Notes: generated by a model from the sequence alone, not told the origin. A stretch of 64,000 bases of DNA from Phycisphaerales bacterium (GCA_040221175.1 JAVJVK010000011.1:1-64000), one strand, 5' to 3'. Counted from the stretch's first letter, positions 8,636 through 18,096 are shown. Program-made: numbers and translations.

Positions 8636-10042
8636 TCACACGCCCGCGGGCTGCATCCCGCTCGCAACGCCGTTGCCGCCGGCCCGGGCCAGGTGTTCGA
8701 TCAGGTCGATCTCGCTGAGCACGCCGATGATCTTGCCTTCGCTGACGACGATGGCAGCCTGCTGTTCCCCGAACACGCCGTAGAGCTCTTCCACGCGGGC
8801 CGAGGGGCTCAGGATGCCGCCGATCTGCGTCTCGATAGCGCTGACCGGGCTGGTGATGTTCACCTCGTCCTTCTGCAGGCCGCGCAGGATGTCGATCTCG
8901 TGCACCATGCCCAGGGGCTTGCCCGCGTCGTCGGTCACGGGCACCTGGCTGATGCCGTGGCGACGCATCAGGTCGATGACGTCGCGCAGCGGCTTGTCCT
9001 CGTGCACGGTGATGACCGTCGCGCCCTTGTCGATGAGGTCGCCCACCACGCCCAGGCCGCGGGGCTTCTCGAGCAGCCCGTGCATCTTCATCCACTCGTC
9101 GTTGAGGTACTTGGTCACGTAGCGCGTGCCGCTGTCGGGGCAGATCGCGATGACGCTCTTGCCCTCGCCCAGGCGCTTGGCGACCTCGACGGCCACGTGC
9201 ACCATGCCGCCGCTGGACCCGCCGCAGAACAGACCTTCTTCTCTGATCAACCGCCGGGCCATCGTGAAGCACTCGTAGTCGTTGACCTGGTGCATCTCGT
9301 CGACCACCGAAGGATCGAACGCCCGGCAGACGATGTCCTCGCCCAGGCCCTCGACCTTGTAGACGTACGGCGTGCTGGGCTCGCCCGTGTAGAAGATGCT
9401 GTAGTGCACGCTGCCCAGCGGATCGACGCCGACGATGAGCGTCGTGGCGCCCTTTTTCTTGAAGTACCGGCCGATGCCGCTGATCGTGCCGCCCGTGCCC
9501 GTGCCCACCACGATGGCGTCGACGTTGCCTCCGTCGGACTGCTCGAACAGTTCGGGCCCGGTCGACTGCTCGTGCGCCTCGATGTTCCACTGGCTGTGGT
9601 ACTGGTCCATGTAGAAGGCGTTGGGCGTCTCGCGCGCGATCGTCTTGGCGCGGTTCACGTAGTGCTCGGGGCTGTCGCCCGGCACGTCGGTGGGAGTGAT
9701 GATGACCTCGGCCCCGAAGCTGCGCAGGCCGTCGATCTTCTCGCGGCTCATCTTGTCGGGCATCGTAAAGACCGCGCGATACCCGCGGGCCGCGGCCACC
9801 ATGGCCGCCCCCATGCCAGTGTTGCCGCTGGTGTTCTCGACGATCGTCCCGCCGGGCTTCAAGAGCCCCTCTTCCTCGGCCCGCCTGATGATGTGCCAGG
9901 CCATGCGGTCCTTGATGCTGCCCGCGGGGTTCATGAACTCGCACTTGGCGTAGACGGTCGCCGCGCCGGGGGGCACGACCTTGTTCAGCCGAACCAGGGG
10001 CGTGCGGCCGATGGCGTCGAGGATGGTGTCGTAGGCGTGCAT
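8636..10042 (-). CDS. Cystathionine beta-synthase with tandem CBS domains
   Basis: A PLP enzyme of the fold-type II family, 468 residues. NPAGSIKDR places the Schiff-base lysine at K44. NTSGNTG binds substrate carboxylate, and GTGTGGTISGIG is the phosphate-binding loop. The C-terminal 120 residues hold two CBS modules (PLRDVIDLMRRHGISQVPV and a second ending near IGVLSEIDLIEHLA), which in the family bind adenosyl ligands. The expected reaction is serine plus homocysteine to cystathionine, although bacterial members can also act as O-acetylserine sulfhydrylases. The frame is open to 10249, but the ATG at 10042 begins the conserved fold and has AGGA 2-3 bases before it. No other methionine-cycle gene is adjacent. 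Confidence 0.93.
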   Translation of the reverse strand: MHAYDTILDAIGRTPLVRLNKVVPPGAATVYAKCEFMNPAGSIKDRMAWHIIRRAEEEGLLKPGGTIVENTSGNTGMGAAMVAAARGYRAVFTMPDKMSREKIDGLRSFGAEVIITPTDVPGDSPEHYVNRAKTIARETPNAFYMDQYHSQWNIEAHEQSTGPELFEQSDGGNVDAIVVGTGTGGTISGIGRYFKKKGATTLIVGVDPLGSVHYSIFYTGEPSTPYVYKVEGLGEDIVCRAFDPSVVDEMHQVNDYECFTMARRLIREEGLFCGGSSGGMVHVAVEVAKRLGEGKSVIAICPDSGTRYVTKYLNDEWMKMHGLLEKPRGLGVVGDLIDKGATVITVHEDKPLRDVIDLMRRHGISQVPVTDDAGKPLGMVHEIDILRGLQKDEVNITSPVSAIETQIGGILSPSARVEELYGVFGEQQAAIVVSEGKIIGVLSEIDLIEHLARAGGNGVASGMQPAGV

Positions 10043-10212
10043 GTCCTGTTTCCCACGGGGTTTGGGGGCTGCAAAGCGGGGGCCAGTGCGACCGGTTCGG
10101 CCGCCAACCTGTAGGGTAGGGGGGAACTGGCCGGGCCCGCCGTACGGATCGGATCCCGCGGCTGGGGTTCTCCCGGCCGGCGTGGGGCTCGAGAACGGCC
10201 AAGGAGAACACC

Positions 10213-10815
10213 ATGAATGCGCGAACGATCGCGATGCTGGGTCTGGCACTTGCCACCCCGGTGGCGTCCGGGCAGACGGTGCCGCCCGTGGGCATCGTCA
10301 TCGAGGTGGACGATCCAGAACTCCAGCCCGGCGAAAGCACCATGCTGACGCTCTCGGCGGCATGGCTGGGCGCATCCACACGCACGTACGACATCGCACG
10401 GGTCGACACGAACCTGCTTGCTTCGACGGGCGGACTCGGGTTGAGCGATCCGATGCTGCTGGCGCCCATGAACGGCCCCGGGACCCTTGTCGGCGAGATA
10501 TCCGCCACCGGCGTCGACGGCATCCTCGCGGGCAAGCTCAACTGGCCGTTCCCGATCTTCCCGCCTCCGCCCTACCCGCTCCCCTTCTGGCAGGTTACCT
10601 ATACCGCGCCGGACGACGTCGCGGCCCCATTCGAGGTCGAACTCTCGACCGTCACGACCAGATTCGATGCCTACATCGAGATGACCAGCCACGAGACTGT
10701 GGCGCTGATCGGCGAGGTCGTGGAGGGGGAGGCGACCATCCGCGTTATTCCAGGGCCGGGTAGTGGCGTTTTGCTCGTGGCTGGTGCGTGCTGGACAGCC
10801 CGGCGGAGGCGATAG
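10213..10815 (+). CDS. Exported protein with PEP-CTERM-like sorting tail
   Basis: 200 residues. AAGGAG precedes the ATG. A signal peptide (MNARTIAMLGLALATPVASG) is followed by a beta-rich domain without recognisable motifs. The end is a PGPG turn, a short hydrophobic helix (SGVLLVAGACW) and TARRRR. This tripartite tail resembles PEP-CTERM signals processed by exosortases, though the canonical P-E-P is replaced. It would be delivered to the envelope or an extracellular matrix. No exosortase gene is in this window. The domain itself is unknown. Confidence 0.8.
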   Translation: MNARTIAMLGLALATPVASGQTVPPVGIVIEVDDPELQPGESTMLTLSAAWLGASTRTYDIARVDTNLLASTGGLGLSDPMLLAPMNGPGTLVGEISATGVDGILAGKLNWPFPIFPPPPYPLPFWQVTYTAPDDVAAPFEVELSTVTTRFDAYIEMTSHETVALIGEVVEGEATIRVIPGPGSGVLLVAGACWTARRRR

Positions 10816-10858
10816 ACCCGTTCGAGCGCAGGCTCATCGGGTTCGCCCATCTTGCCGA

Positions 10859-10864
10859 TACCAT
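10859..10864 (+). promoter_or_regulatory. TANCNT -10-like hexamer, leaderless-type start
   Basis: TACCAT, 5 bases before the ATG at 10870 of the PfkB kinase gene; supports that ATG over the upstream in-frame TTG at 10852. Confidence 0.5.
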
Positions 10865-10869
10865 TACCC

Positions 10870-11877
10870 ATGGACGACGCCCCGGCCCGCATCTTCACCC
10901 TCACCCTCAACCCCTGCATCGACATGGGGGTCGAGGTCGAGAAGGTCGAGCCCGAGCACAAGCTCCGCTGCGCCAAGCCCAGGCGTGAGCCCGGCGGCGG
11001 GGGGCTGAACGTCACCCGGGCCATCGCCGAGATCGGGGGCAAGTCGACGGCGGTCTTCCCCGCAGGCGGCAAGGTGGGCGACCTGCTCAAGTTCCTCGTG
11101 GGCTTCTACTGCACGGGCAAGTCCTGCGACCAGCGGGGCGTACCCGTACACGCGCCCACCCGCGAGAACGTCATCGTCACCGAGACAAGCACCGGCAACC
11201 AGTTCCGCTTCAACATGCCCGGCGCCGAACTGAGCGACGACGAGGCCGACGCGTGCCTCGAGGCCCTGGTCGACGGCGTCGGCTCGATCGAAGGCGGCGG
11301 GCTGGCGGTTATCAGTGGCAGCCTGCCCCCGGGCGTCGAACCGCCGTTCGTGCGGACCATCATCGAACGCGTGCGAGCGGTCGGCGGCCGCGTCGTCGTA
11401 GACAGCTCGGGCCCCGCGCTGCGAGAGGCCCTCGGCATGGGCGTGTGCATGGTCAAGCCCAACCGCCGGGAACTGGCCGACACCGTGAGCAACATGGATC
11501 CTGACGAGGCCGACCCCGCCGTCGTGGGCGCCGCGGCCATCGAACTCGCCCAGAAGCACAACATCACCTACGTCCTGGTCAGCATGGGCGGAGACGGCGC
11601 CGTTCTGGCCATGAAGGACGGCTACGCGTATTGCAAGGCGCCCAAGGTCGACGTCAAGAGCGCCACTGGTGCGGGCGACAGCATGGTTGCCGCCGCCGTC
11701 CTGGCCATCGAGCGAGGCTGCACCCCTGAGGAGATCCTCCGCGACGGCGTGGCCGCGGGCGCCGCCGCCGCCATCACCCCGGGCACCGAACTGCTCAAGC
11801 GCCCCGACTTCGAGCGGCTGCGTGATTCGATGCCCATGCCCAAGATGACGCGAGCCGCAGCAAGGGCCAAGGCATGA
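10870..11877 (+). CDS. PfkB-family sugar (phosphofructo-type) kinase
   Basis: 335 residues. The start of the fold (FTLTLNPCIDMGVEV) is that of the 1-phosphofructokinase/tagatose-6-phosphate kinase branch. GGGGLNVTRAIAEIGG is the glycine-rich sugar-binding motif. TGAGDSMVA near residue 267 provides the anion hole and catalytic base (D270). The likely reaction is ATP-dependent phosphorylation of a hexose phosphate such as fructose 6-phosphate; exact substrate not decidable. I chose the ATG at 10870 because TACCAT sits 5 bases upstream; a TTG at 10852 is the alternative. It overlaps the next small gene in ATGA, implying translational coupling. Confidence 0.92.
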   Translation: MDDAPARIFTLTLNPCIDMGVEVEKVEPEHKLRCAKPRREPGGGGLNVTRAIAEIGGKSTAVFPAGGKVGDLLKFLVGFYCTGKSCDQRGVPVHAPTRENVIVTETSTGNQFRFNMPGAELSDDEADACLEALVDGVGSIEGGGLAVISGSLPPGVEPPFVRTIIERVRAVGGRVVVDSSGPALREALGMGVCMVKPNRRELADTVSNMDPDEADPAVVGAAAIELAQKHNITYVLVSMGGDGAVLAMKDGYAYCKAPKVDVKSATGAGDSMVAAAVLAIERGCTPEEILRDGVAAGAAAAITPGTELLKRPDFERLRDSMPMPKMTRAAARAKA

Positions 11878-12074
11878 GCGATCACGAGAACAAGCCGGGC
11901 GTCATGCGGTCCCTGGGCGCCTTCGTCGGCGAGATCGTCAAGGCCGTCAAGACCGACCCGCAGAAGTATGACGAGCGTCGCCCCCGCGAGATCGGCGACC
12001 ATGACGAGGTCATCCTCCGTCGCACGACGACAACCGTCGACGAGGTGCGCATTCGCAAGAGCGACGATGCGTGA
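11874..12074 (+). CDS. Small conserved-looking hypothetical, coupled to PfkB kinase
   Basis: 66 residues, starting on the ATGA that ends the kinase gene, a typical coupled junction. The protein is hydrophilic and charged (MRSLGAFVGEIVKAVKTD..., then an Arg/Asp/Glu-rich, Thr-rich tail TTTTVDEVRIRK), with no signal peptide or cysteines. I recognise no family. The junction and the position in a compact operon argue that it is translated. It could be a regulator or stability partner of the kinase (inference only). Ends 6 bases from the convergent carboxypeptidase gene. Confidence 0.7.
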   Translation: MSDHENKPGVMRSLGAFVGEIVKAVKTDPQKYDERRPREIGDHDEVILRRTTTTVDEVRIRKSDDA

Positions 12075-12080
12075 AGTCGC

Positions 12081-13604
12081 TTAGAGCTTGTAAACTTCGC
12101 GCAGCTTCCCGCCCAGGTAATCCATCAACGGCTGGCTCTCCAGCGGCCGTCCCGTCACCTTCTCGCACAACTCGCCAGCGCCGTACCGCCGGCCGTGCGC
12201 ATGGATGTTCTCGTTCAGCCACTTCTTGAGCCGGCCAAAGTCGCCCTTGGCGAACTCGTCCTCGAGCCCCGGCAGATCCTGCCTGATCTTCTGCCAGAAC
12301 TGGGCGGCGTAGAGATTTCCCAGCGTGTAGGTGGGGAAGTAGCCGAACAGCCCGAAGCTCCAGTGCACGTCCTGCAGGCAGCCGTTGGTGTCGTTGGGCA
12401 CGTCCAGGCCAAGCAGTTCCTTGAAATGCTCGTTCCAAGCGCCCGGCAGGTCGCCGACGGACAGATCGCCCGAGAGCATCGCCCGCTCGATACCAAAGCG
12501 CAGCATGACGTGCAGGTTGTAGGTGCCCTCGTCGGCCTCGACTCGGATGTACGTCGGCCGCACGATGTTCACCGCGCGGTAGACTTCTTCCTCGCCATAC
12601 TTGCCAAGCTCGGCGAACTGGTCGCACGCTTCCTGATAGATCCACCGCCAGAACGGCCGGCTGCGCCCGACCATGTTCTCCCACATGCGGCTCTGGCTCT
12701 CGTGGATGCCCAGCGAGATGTCGTCGGCCAGCGGCGTCCCGAAGCTATTGATCTGCTCGCCGCCGGGGCCCTCGTGCGTGCCGCCCTTGGGCAGGCCCTG
12801 CTCGTACATGCCGTGCCCGGCCTCGTGCATCGTGCCGTAGAGGGCTCCGGGAAAGTACTTCTCGTCGTATCGCGTCGTGAGCCGCGTGTCACCCGGCGCG
12901 AGCCCCTCGCAGAAGGGGTGCGTCGTGATGTCCAGCCGTCCGGCGTCCAGATCGAAGCCGATGGCCTTGAGCACGTGCATGCCCAGTGCGTGCTGGCGGT
13001 CCTCGGGCGCGTGCACCTTCGTCGGCGCATCATCGGGCGCGTGGCCGCTCTCGGTCAGTTCCTTGACGAGTGCTGAGAGCTTCTCGCCAAGAGGTGTGAA
13101 CACGCTCTCGACTTCCTTCGCCGTCGCGTTGGGCTCGTACTCGTCGAGCAAGGCGTCGTACAGCTCGCCCTCGTAGCCGTACGCCTCGGCCTTCTGCCGC
13201 GACAGGTCGACCATCTTGCCAAGCCAGGGCTCAAAGGTCTTGAAATCGTTGTTCTTCCGCGCGTCCTTCCAGATGTCCTGGGCCTTGCTGCCCGTCCTTG
13301 CGAGCTCTTCGACAAGCGCCTTTGGCAGCTTCGTACGTCTGTCGTAGTCACGCCGAAACTCGCGAACGCACGCGCGCTGCTGGTCGTTCAATGTTGCGTC
13401 CTCGGCGGCCGAGATGAGGTCGCCAAGTTCGCTCGACGTACCGCGCTCGTGCATCATGCCCGCCAGGAGCGCCATCTGTTCGGCACGGGCGTCGCCGCTA
13501 GCCCTGGGCATGTAGGTTTCCTGGTCCCAGGCGAGCAGGGCGGCAACGGACTTGAGCGTGGCGCCCTGACGCCCGTAGGCGCACAACTCGGCGTACTTTG
13601 ACAT
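12081..13604 (-). CDS. M32 metallocarboxypeptidase (Taq carboxypeptidase type)
   Basis: 507 residues, the usual length for family M32. MHEAGHGMYEQG gives the zinc site HEAGH at residues 260-264, and a conserved downstream ESQSRMWEN stretch supplies the third ligand (Glu). The DQETYMP and GDVRLTT-like blocks of the family are visible as WDQETYMP and GDTRLTTRY. It removes C-terminal residues from peptides in the cytoplasm with broad specificity except proline. GGAGAA lies 5 or so bases before the ATG. Adjacent to an M3 peptidase on the same strand, suggesting a peptide-recycling pair. Confidence 0.95.
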   Translation of the reverse strand: MSKYAELCAYGRQGATLKSVAALLAWDQETYMPRASGDARAEQMALLAGMMHERGTSSELGDLISAAEDATLNDQQRACVREFRRDYDRRTKLPKALVEELARTGSKAQDIWKDARKNNDFKTFEPWLGKMVDLSRQKAEAYGYEGELYDALLDEYEPNATAKEVESVFTPLGEKLSALVKELTESGHAPDDAPTKVHAPEDRQHALGMHVLKAIGFDLDAGRLDITTHPFCEGLAPGDTRLTTRYDEKYFPGALYGTMHEAGHGMYEQGLPKGGTHEGPGGEQINSFGTPLADDISLGIHESQSRMWENMVGRSRPFWRWIYQEACDQFAELGKYGEEEVYRAVNIVRPTYIRVEADEGTYNLHVMLRFGIERAMLSGDLSVGDLPGAWNEHFKELLGLDVPNDTNGCLQDVHWSFGLFGYFPTYTLGNLYAAQFWQKIRQDLPGLEDEFAKGDFGRLKKWLNENIHAHGRRYGAGELCEKVTGRPLESQPLMDYLGGKLREVYKL

Positions 13605-13640
13605 GCGGCATTCTCCGTAGGAAATCTGGAGCGATCGTAC

Positions 13641-15389
13641 TTACTCGGGCAGCTTGGCCAGCTCGGCCTCAACGCGCTCTGCAAGGCGCGAGATCGTGTC
13701 GACCGAAAAGTCCAGCTTGATTCCCGCCGCCTCGAACAGTTCGGGAAGCGGACGCGAGCCGCCCAGCGACAGGGCGTGCAGGTACGCGTCGATGGCTGTC
13801 GATTCGCCCTCGTCCAGCGAACGCATCCACAACTGGAGCGCCCCCAGCTGGGCGATGCCGTACTCGATGTAATAGAACGGATGGCTGAACAGGTGCAGCT
13901 GCCGCTGCCACTGCGTCTCGCGCTCGCGCTGAAGCCCGTCCCACGAAACGTCGTTACCGAACCGCTTGTCCAGCTCGAGCCAGTGCTGGGTCCGCTCTTC
14001 GTGCGTGTGCTCGGGATTTGAGTAGATGAAGTGCTGGAACGCATCGATGGTCGCGATCCACGCCAGCATGGAGACGCTGCCCTCGAGCTGCTCGCGCATC
14101 GCCCGGGCGTGGTTGGCTTCATCGCTGTAGAAGCCGTTGGGCCCACCCCAGTGGGGCATGCTCAGCAGTTCCATCGACATGCTCGCCACCTCGGCGAACT
14201 CAATCGGGCTGTGGCGATAGTGCAGCAGCGGCTCGTCCTTGCACATCATGCTGTGGAAGGCGTGTCCCGCCTCGTGCACCATGGTCTCCACGTCGCGGTG
14301 CAGGCCCGCGGCGTTCATGAAGATGAACGGCTCGCGTACGCGATCGCGCATGTACTGGTACCCGCCCGGGCCCTTGCCCTTGCGGCTGTCCAGGTCGAGC
14401 TGCGCGCCATTGGCCGGGCCGTCGCTGTTGCTGCCATCGCCCAGCGTCGCGAACATCTCGGCCAGCCGCGGATCGATCGCGTCGAAGGCCGCCTTCGACT
14501 TGTTCACCAGTTCCACGCCGCCCTTGAACGGCTTGAGCGGCTGGCGACCCTTCGGATCGACCGCCAGGTCCCACGGCCGGAGCGGATCGATCCCCATCTT
14601 CTCGCGACGCTGTGCGTCCAGACGACGCTTGAAGGGCACGACCACCTTGGCCACCGCATCATGGAAGTCCTTGCAGTCCGCGGGCGTGTAGTCGAAGCGA
14701 TGCATGGCCGCGAACGAATAACCCACGAAGTCCGTGTGCCCGGCGTTCTGCGCCATCTGGTGGCGCAGCTCGATGAGCCGGTCGTAGATGCCGTTGATCT
14801 TGGTCGCGTCCTGCAGCCTGCGCTCGGCGATGCCGCGCCAGGCCTTCTCGCGCACGTCGCGGTCGGTCTCCTGCAGGTACACCGCCATCTGCGGGAGCGT
14901 CTTCTCTTCGCCATCGAACTCGACGGTCATCGCGCCGATGGTTTCGGTATAGGTCTGCTCGACCTTATCGATCTCGGTCTGAATCGGCACGTTCTCGTCG
15001 CGGTACAACTCCACGTCGGCCTTCACGTCCCGTGAGAGGACCTCGTAGCGTTCCCCACCCAGACCGAACTCTTCGAACAGTTCGACCTGTCGCTTGTCGA
15101 GTTCAAAGCCCGCGGGCTTGAGCTTGGGCGCCACGTTTTCCAGAAAGTTCGTATAGGCGGTGCGCTTGGGCTCGCTGGCCGTGTCGCACGTCATCGCGAT
15201 ATAAAGGTTGGCCTGCGCTTCGCTGCACGCCGCTTCCAGTTCGCTGCGGTCGACCAGCCAGCGCTCCAACTCGTCCTTGTTCGATACGTCGCGCTGGGCC
15301 AGTTCCTCGAACAGCGGACGCACGTTGTCCCACTTGGTCGCGTCGATGTCCTCGGGTACAAGACCGGTCGTGGCGGGCGCAGTGGTCAT
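13641..15389 (-). CDS. M3-family oligoendopeptidase (PepF-like)
   Basis: 582 residues. MVHEAGHAFHS places HEAGH at residues 372-376. The downstream EFAEVASMSMELL carries the third zinc ligand, as in M3 oligopeptidases. Cytoplasmic endopeptidase acting on short peptides. The frame extends to 15512, but the ATG at 15389 has GGAGG 8 bases upstream and the extension has no family resemblance. It is 36 bases upstream of the M32 gene and probably co-transcribed with it. Confidence 0.94.
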   Translation of the reverse strand: MTTAPATTGLVPEDIDATKWDNVRPLFEELAQRDVSNKDELERWLVDRSELEAACSEAQANLYIAMTCDTASEPKRTAYTNFLENVAPKLKPAGFELDKRQVELFEEFGLGGERYEVLSRDVKADVELYRDENVPIQTEIDKVEQTYTETIGAMTVEFDGEEKTLPQMAVYLQETDRDVREKAWRGIAERRLQDATKINGIYDRLIELRHQMAQNAGHTDFVGYSFAAMHRFDYTPADCKDFHDAVAKVVVPFKRRLDAQRREKMGIDPLRPWDLAVDPKGRQPLKPFKGGVELVNKSKAAFDAIDPRLAEMFATLGDGSNSDGPANGAQLDLDSRKGKGPGGYQYMRDRVREPFIFMNAAGLHRDVETMVHEAGHAFHSMMCKDEPLLHYRHSPIEFAEVASMSMELLSMPHWGGPNGFYSDEANHARAMREQLEGSVSMLAWIATIDAFQHFIYSNPEHTHEERTQHWLELDKRFGNDVSWDGLQRERETQWQRQLHLFSHPFYYIEYGIAQLGALQLWMRSLDEGESTAIDAYLHALSLGGSRPLPELFEAAGIKLDFSVDTISRLAERVEAELAKLPE

Positions 15390-15501
15390 GGGAAGAGCCT
15401 CCGGGTCTGATTCCTGAAGATGCCGCACGGGATCCGGCCCGTCGGCGGCGAAAGCCATGATAGACCGCCGCCCAATTCGATCGAACGGGGCTGCGCAAAC
15501 G

Positions 15502-15531
15502 AAAAGGGCCATCCTCGCCAGAGGATGGCCC
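15502..15531 (-). terminator. Intrinsic terminator of the 15556-16878 gene
   Basis: On the minus strand an 11-bp perfect stem (GGGCCATCCTC / GAGGATGGCCC) with a TGGC loop is followed by TTTTCG. Confidence 0.85.
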
Positions 15532-15555
15532 CGGATGCATGATCTGGGAGGTGGC

Positions 15556-16878
15556 TTACTTGGCCAGGTCTCGCAGCAGTTCTTCCTGCTCGCGAACCCA
15601 CTTGCGGAAATCCTCTTCCGAGCGGTTGAGGATGAACAGCGCCAGGCGCGGGTTGTTATCCACCATGCGGACGATGGAGTTCAGGCTCCGCCGGGCGAAG
15701 CCAATGAACTTGCCACGGCTCTCTTGCGGCGCGTTCCGAGCGAGGCCCACGGCCACGGTGTAGCCATCGAAGTACTGGTTGATGCTCTGCTCATCGCGCG
15801 CGGTCTGCTCGCGAAAGTCGCGGATGTACTTCTCGGCCTTGCTCACGGGCCACGGGACGCCCTTGACCTCTTCGCCAACCCACTCGACCTCGGTCAGGCC
15901 CATGGCCTTGCCCAATTCATCGAGCGTATCGGCGATGCCGTCGGCAAACCCGATCTGCGTCGCCACGTCGCTGGTCAGCGCGAGCACACGATTCGGCTTG
16001 TTGATGATGACCTCGCCGTCGGTGTTCTGGTACATCGCAGCCACGCGGCCATTCTCGTCCAGGTCGACCGAAAGCGGCTCCATGAGCTGCATGGCGCGAA
16101 GCAAACGAGGATCGTGACCGCCACGCTCGCTGATCAACTCGGCATCGTAAAGAATGTTCTCCAGTTCACGGCCCTGCACGGCCTGCATGGCCCCGAACCA
16201 GGCCGTGTTGCCGCCGTAAGCGCCGCGACGCATGAAGTAGTGCTCCGACAGCGTGTGCGGCGTGAGCGACGCGGCCGAAATCGCGTAATCGATCCACGCC
16301 ACGGTGCGGAAGCGGGGCTTGAACTCGTTGTGCAGCACGTCGCTCAGCGGCTGCAGCTCAAGGACGGCGCCACCGCCGGAGTTCACGCGGAACACCACGA
16401 TGTCGATGTTCTCTTCTTCCAGCAGCGGAATAACTTCACGCAGCGACTGGGCCGTGATGTACGTGCCCACCATGCCCTGGCCCGTGTCCGCATCGCCGTA
16501 GCTCAGCACGGCGGCACGTGGGGCGCCCGGCGAGGTCGTCGCCCGACGCGTGCGCTCGGGCGTGGTCTTCGAGGCTTCCGGTGCCGGGGCCGGATCGGTC
16601 ACCGTCGGCGAGGACGGCGCGACTTCTTCGCCACCTGCATCAACGTCGCGCTCGATGCGCAACACGTCCGAGGCGGCGAAGAACTGCGTCAGTCCATCGG
16701 GGGTCTTCACCCAGACCGAGCCGTTCAGTTCACGGGCGATCTCGCCCTCGATCACGCGGCCGTCGTTCAGGGTCACGCGGTCGATCGCAAAGCCGAACTG
16801 GACGCAGCCAAGGACGGCCACCGCACACGCGGCGTTCATCGCCAATCGACGCAACTTGTTGTACGCAATGCTCTTCAT
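15556..16878 (-). CDS. Exported ClpP/SppA-fold serine-peptidase-like protein
   Basis: 440 residues, with Shine-Dalgarno GGGAGA before the ATG. The N-terminus is basic then hydrophobic (signal peptide or anchor, residues about 12-31). A small beta domain typical of planctomycetes follows (LNDGRVIEGEI...), then a Pro/Thr-rich linker near 90-120, then a ClpP/crotonase-like domain. There FRVNSGGGAVLELQPL resembles the N-S-P-G-G strand of SppA/NfeD peptidases, and DYAISAAS is the expected position of the nucleophile serine. Likely a periplasmic protease or a degenerate relative. The next upstream gene has the same fold, 27 bases away, so the two probably act together. Confidence 0.8.
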   Translation of the reverse strand: MKSIAYNKLRRLAMNAACAVAVLGCVQFGFAIDRVTLNDGRVIEGEIARELNGSVWVKTPDGLTQFFAASDVLRIERDVDAGGEEVAPSSPTVTDPAPAPEASKTTPERTRRATTSPGAPRAAVLSYGDADTGQGMVGTYITAQSLREVIPLLEEENIDIVVFRVNSGGGAVLELQPLSDVLHNEFKPRFRTVAWIDYAISAASLTPHTLSEHYFMRRGAYGGNTAWFGAMQAVQGRELENILYDAELISERGGHDPRLLRAMQLMEPLSVDLDENGRVAAMYQNTDGEVIINKPNRVLALTSDVATQIGFADGIADTLDELGKAMGLTEVEWVGEEVKGVPWPVSKAEKYIRDFREQTARDEQSINQYFDGYTVAVGLARNAPQESRGKFIGFARRSLNSIVRMVDNNPRLALFILNRSEEDFRKWVREQEELLRDLAK

Positions 16879-16905
16879 GGTCAGTCTCCCGAGAGTGGCG
16901 ATCGA

Positions 16906-18096
16906 TCAGCGTTCATCGGCCAGTTGTTCAAGTTCGAGCCGCTGCAGGCGGAGGCGGAAGTCCGAGATGAGTTGCTGAGGCCGCCCGACGTTGCGGAACA
17001 CGTCGATGTGATACGGCACAATGGCCTCCTTGTATCGCTCGAGCAATCCGATCATCTGCTGGAGCTTGGCGCGCTGCTGGCCTCGGGCCCGACGACGCTC
17101 GTTCCAGTCGCCTTCGACCTGGATCTCGCTGTACTCGCGGAACAAGCGGCTCAGCGCGTTCTCCGTGCGCTTGATGCTCTCGGACCAGTCGTCCATGATC
17201 CGATCGCCGTTGCCGACCATCTCGTGGTTGCGGGCGATGCCAAGCTCGAACAGCAGGTCGTCCAGGGTGCTCGCGGTGCCCTTCGACACGCCCAGGACAC
17301 GAGCAGTGTCCGCCCGAAGCGTCAGCCAGTTGGTGCCCCTGCCGCGAGCCAGTTCCTGGATGGTGTCCTTCTTGCTGTCGTCCAGTGCGTCGTTGGTCAG
17401 CAGGAACTCATCAGTGCTCTGCGGCTCACGCTCCAGGTACACCGGTCGACCGCCTTCCAGGCGATACGAGAGCACGTAGTCGCCACGGGCCATTGCTTCG
17501 ATCAACTTCGGCTCATAGCCCGATGCGATCACCATGCCCTTGGCCGTAGCCAAGCTGGCCGCGACGAGTTTCTCCTTCACGACTTCGTCGCCCTGCTGAA
17601 ACTGCAGGTACACGCCGCGGATGCCGCCGATGCGGCCATCGGGATGGAAGTACATGGTGTCCGAGAGGAACGGCAGGAACGCCGAGCTACCCATCGCGTT
17701 CTTGACCCAGAACACGATCTGAGGCTTCCTTTCCCAATCGAGGAACGCTTCGTCGGTGAACACCGGACGGATCGGCCGGATACCGAAAATGTCGAAGATG
17801 CCCGAGTCGTCGGACATTTCCTGCTGGAGCGGATCCTCCCGCTCGAACCAGTTCACGTCGACTTTGATGATGATGTAGTCAGCGCCGAGTTCGCGGGCTT
17901 CGTTCATCGCCTCGGTCAGCGGCGTGAACGAGATGTCCTTTCCAAACCAGCCGTCGGCCGTGAAGTAGTAGACCTTCGCCGGCTCCTGCTGGGCCAGCGC
18001 CGGGCCAGCCGTCAGCAGCACCGTGGCAACCAGTCCCACCCACAGCTGACGCAGGCGGTTCCAAACCCCTCGCCCTCCACAGTCTCGCGTGCTCAT
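16906..18096 (-). CDS. Exported ClpP/crotonase-fold protein, paralogue of its neighbour
   Basis: 396 residues with a signal peptide ending near ALAQQ (residues 20-37). The body shows an EARELGADYIIIKVDVN strand and later WVKNAMGSSAFLPFLSD, then DGRIGGI. This order resembles the substrate strand, nucleophile region and gate of the SppA/NfeD-type domain. Here the first motif lacks the N-S-G-G residues of the neighbour, so catalysis is doubtful. The C-terminal 120 residues are helical and charged, likely coiled coil. First gene of a pair with 15556-16878. Function inferred only: membrane or periplasmic quality control. Confidence 0.72.
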   Translation of the reverse strand: MSTRDCGGRGVWNRLRQLWVGLVATVLLTAGPALAQQEPAKVYYFTADGWFGKDISFTPLTEAMNEARELGADYIIIKVDVNWFEREDPLQQEMSDDSGIFDIFGIRPIRPVFTDEAFLDWERKPQIVFWVKNAMGSSAFLPFLSDTMYFHPDGRIGGIRGVYLQFQQGDEVVKEKLVAASLATAKGMVIASGYEPKLIEAMARGDYVLSYRLEGGRPVYLEREPQSTDEFLLTNDALDDSKKDTIQELARGRGTNWLTLRADTARVLGVSKGTASTLDDLLFELGIARNHEMVGNGDRIMDDWSESIKRTENALSRLFREYSEIQVEGDWNERRRARGQQRAKLQQMIGLLERYKEAIVPYHIDVFRNVGRPQQLISDFRLRLQRLELEQLADER

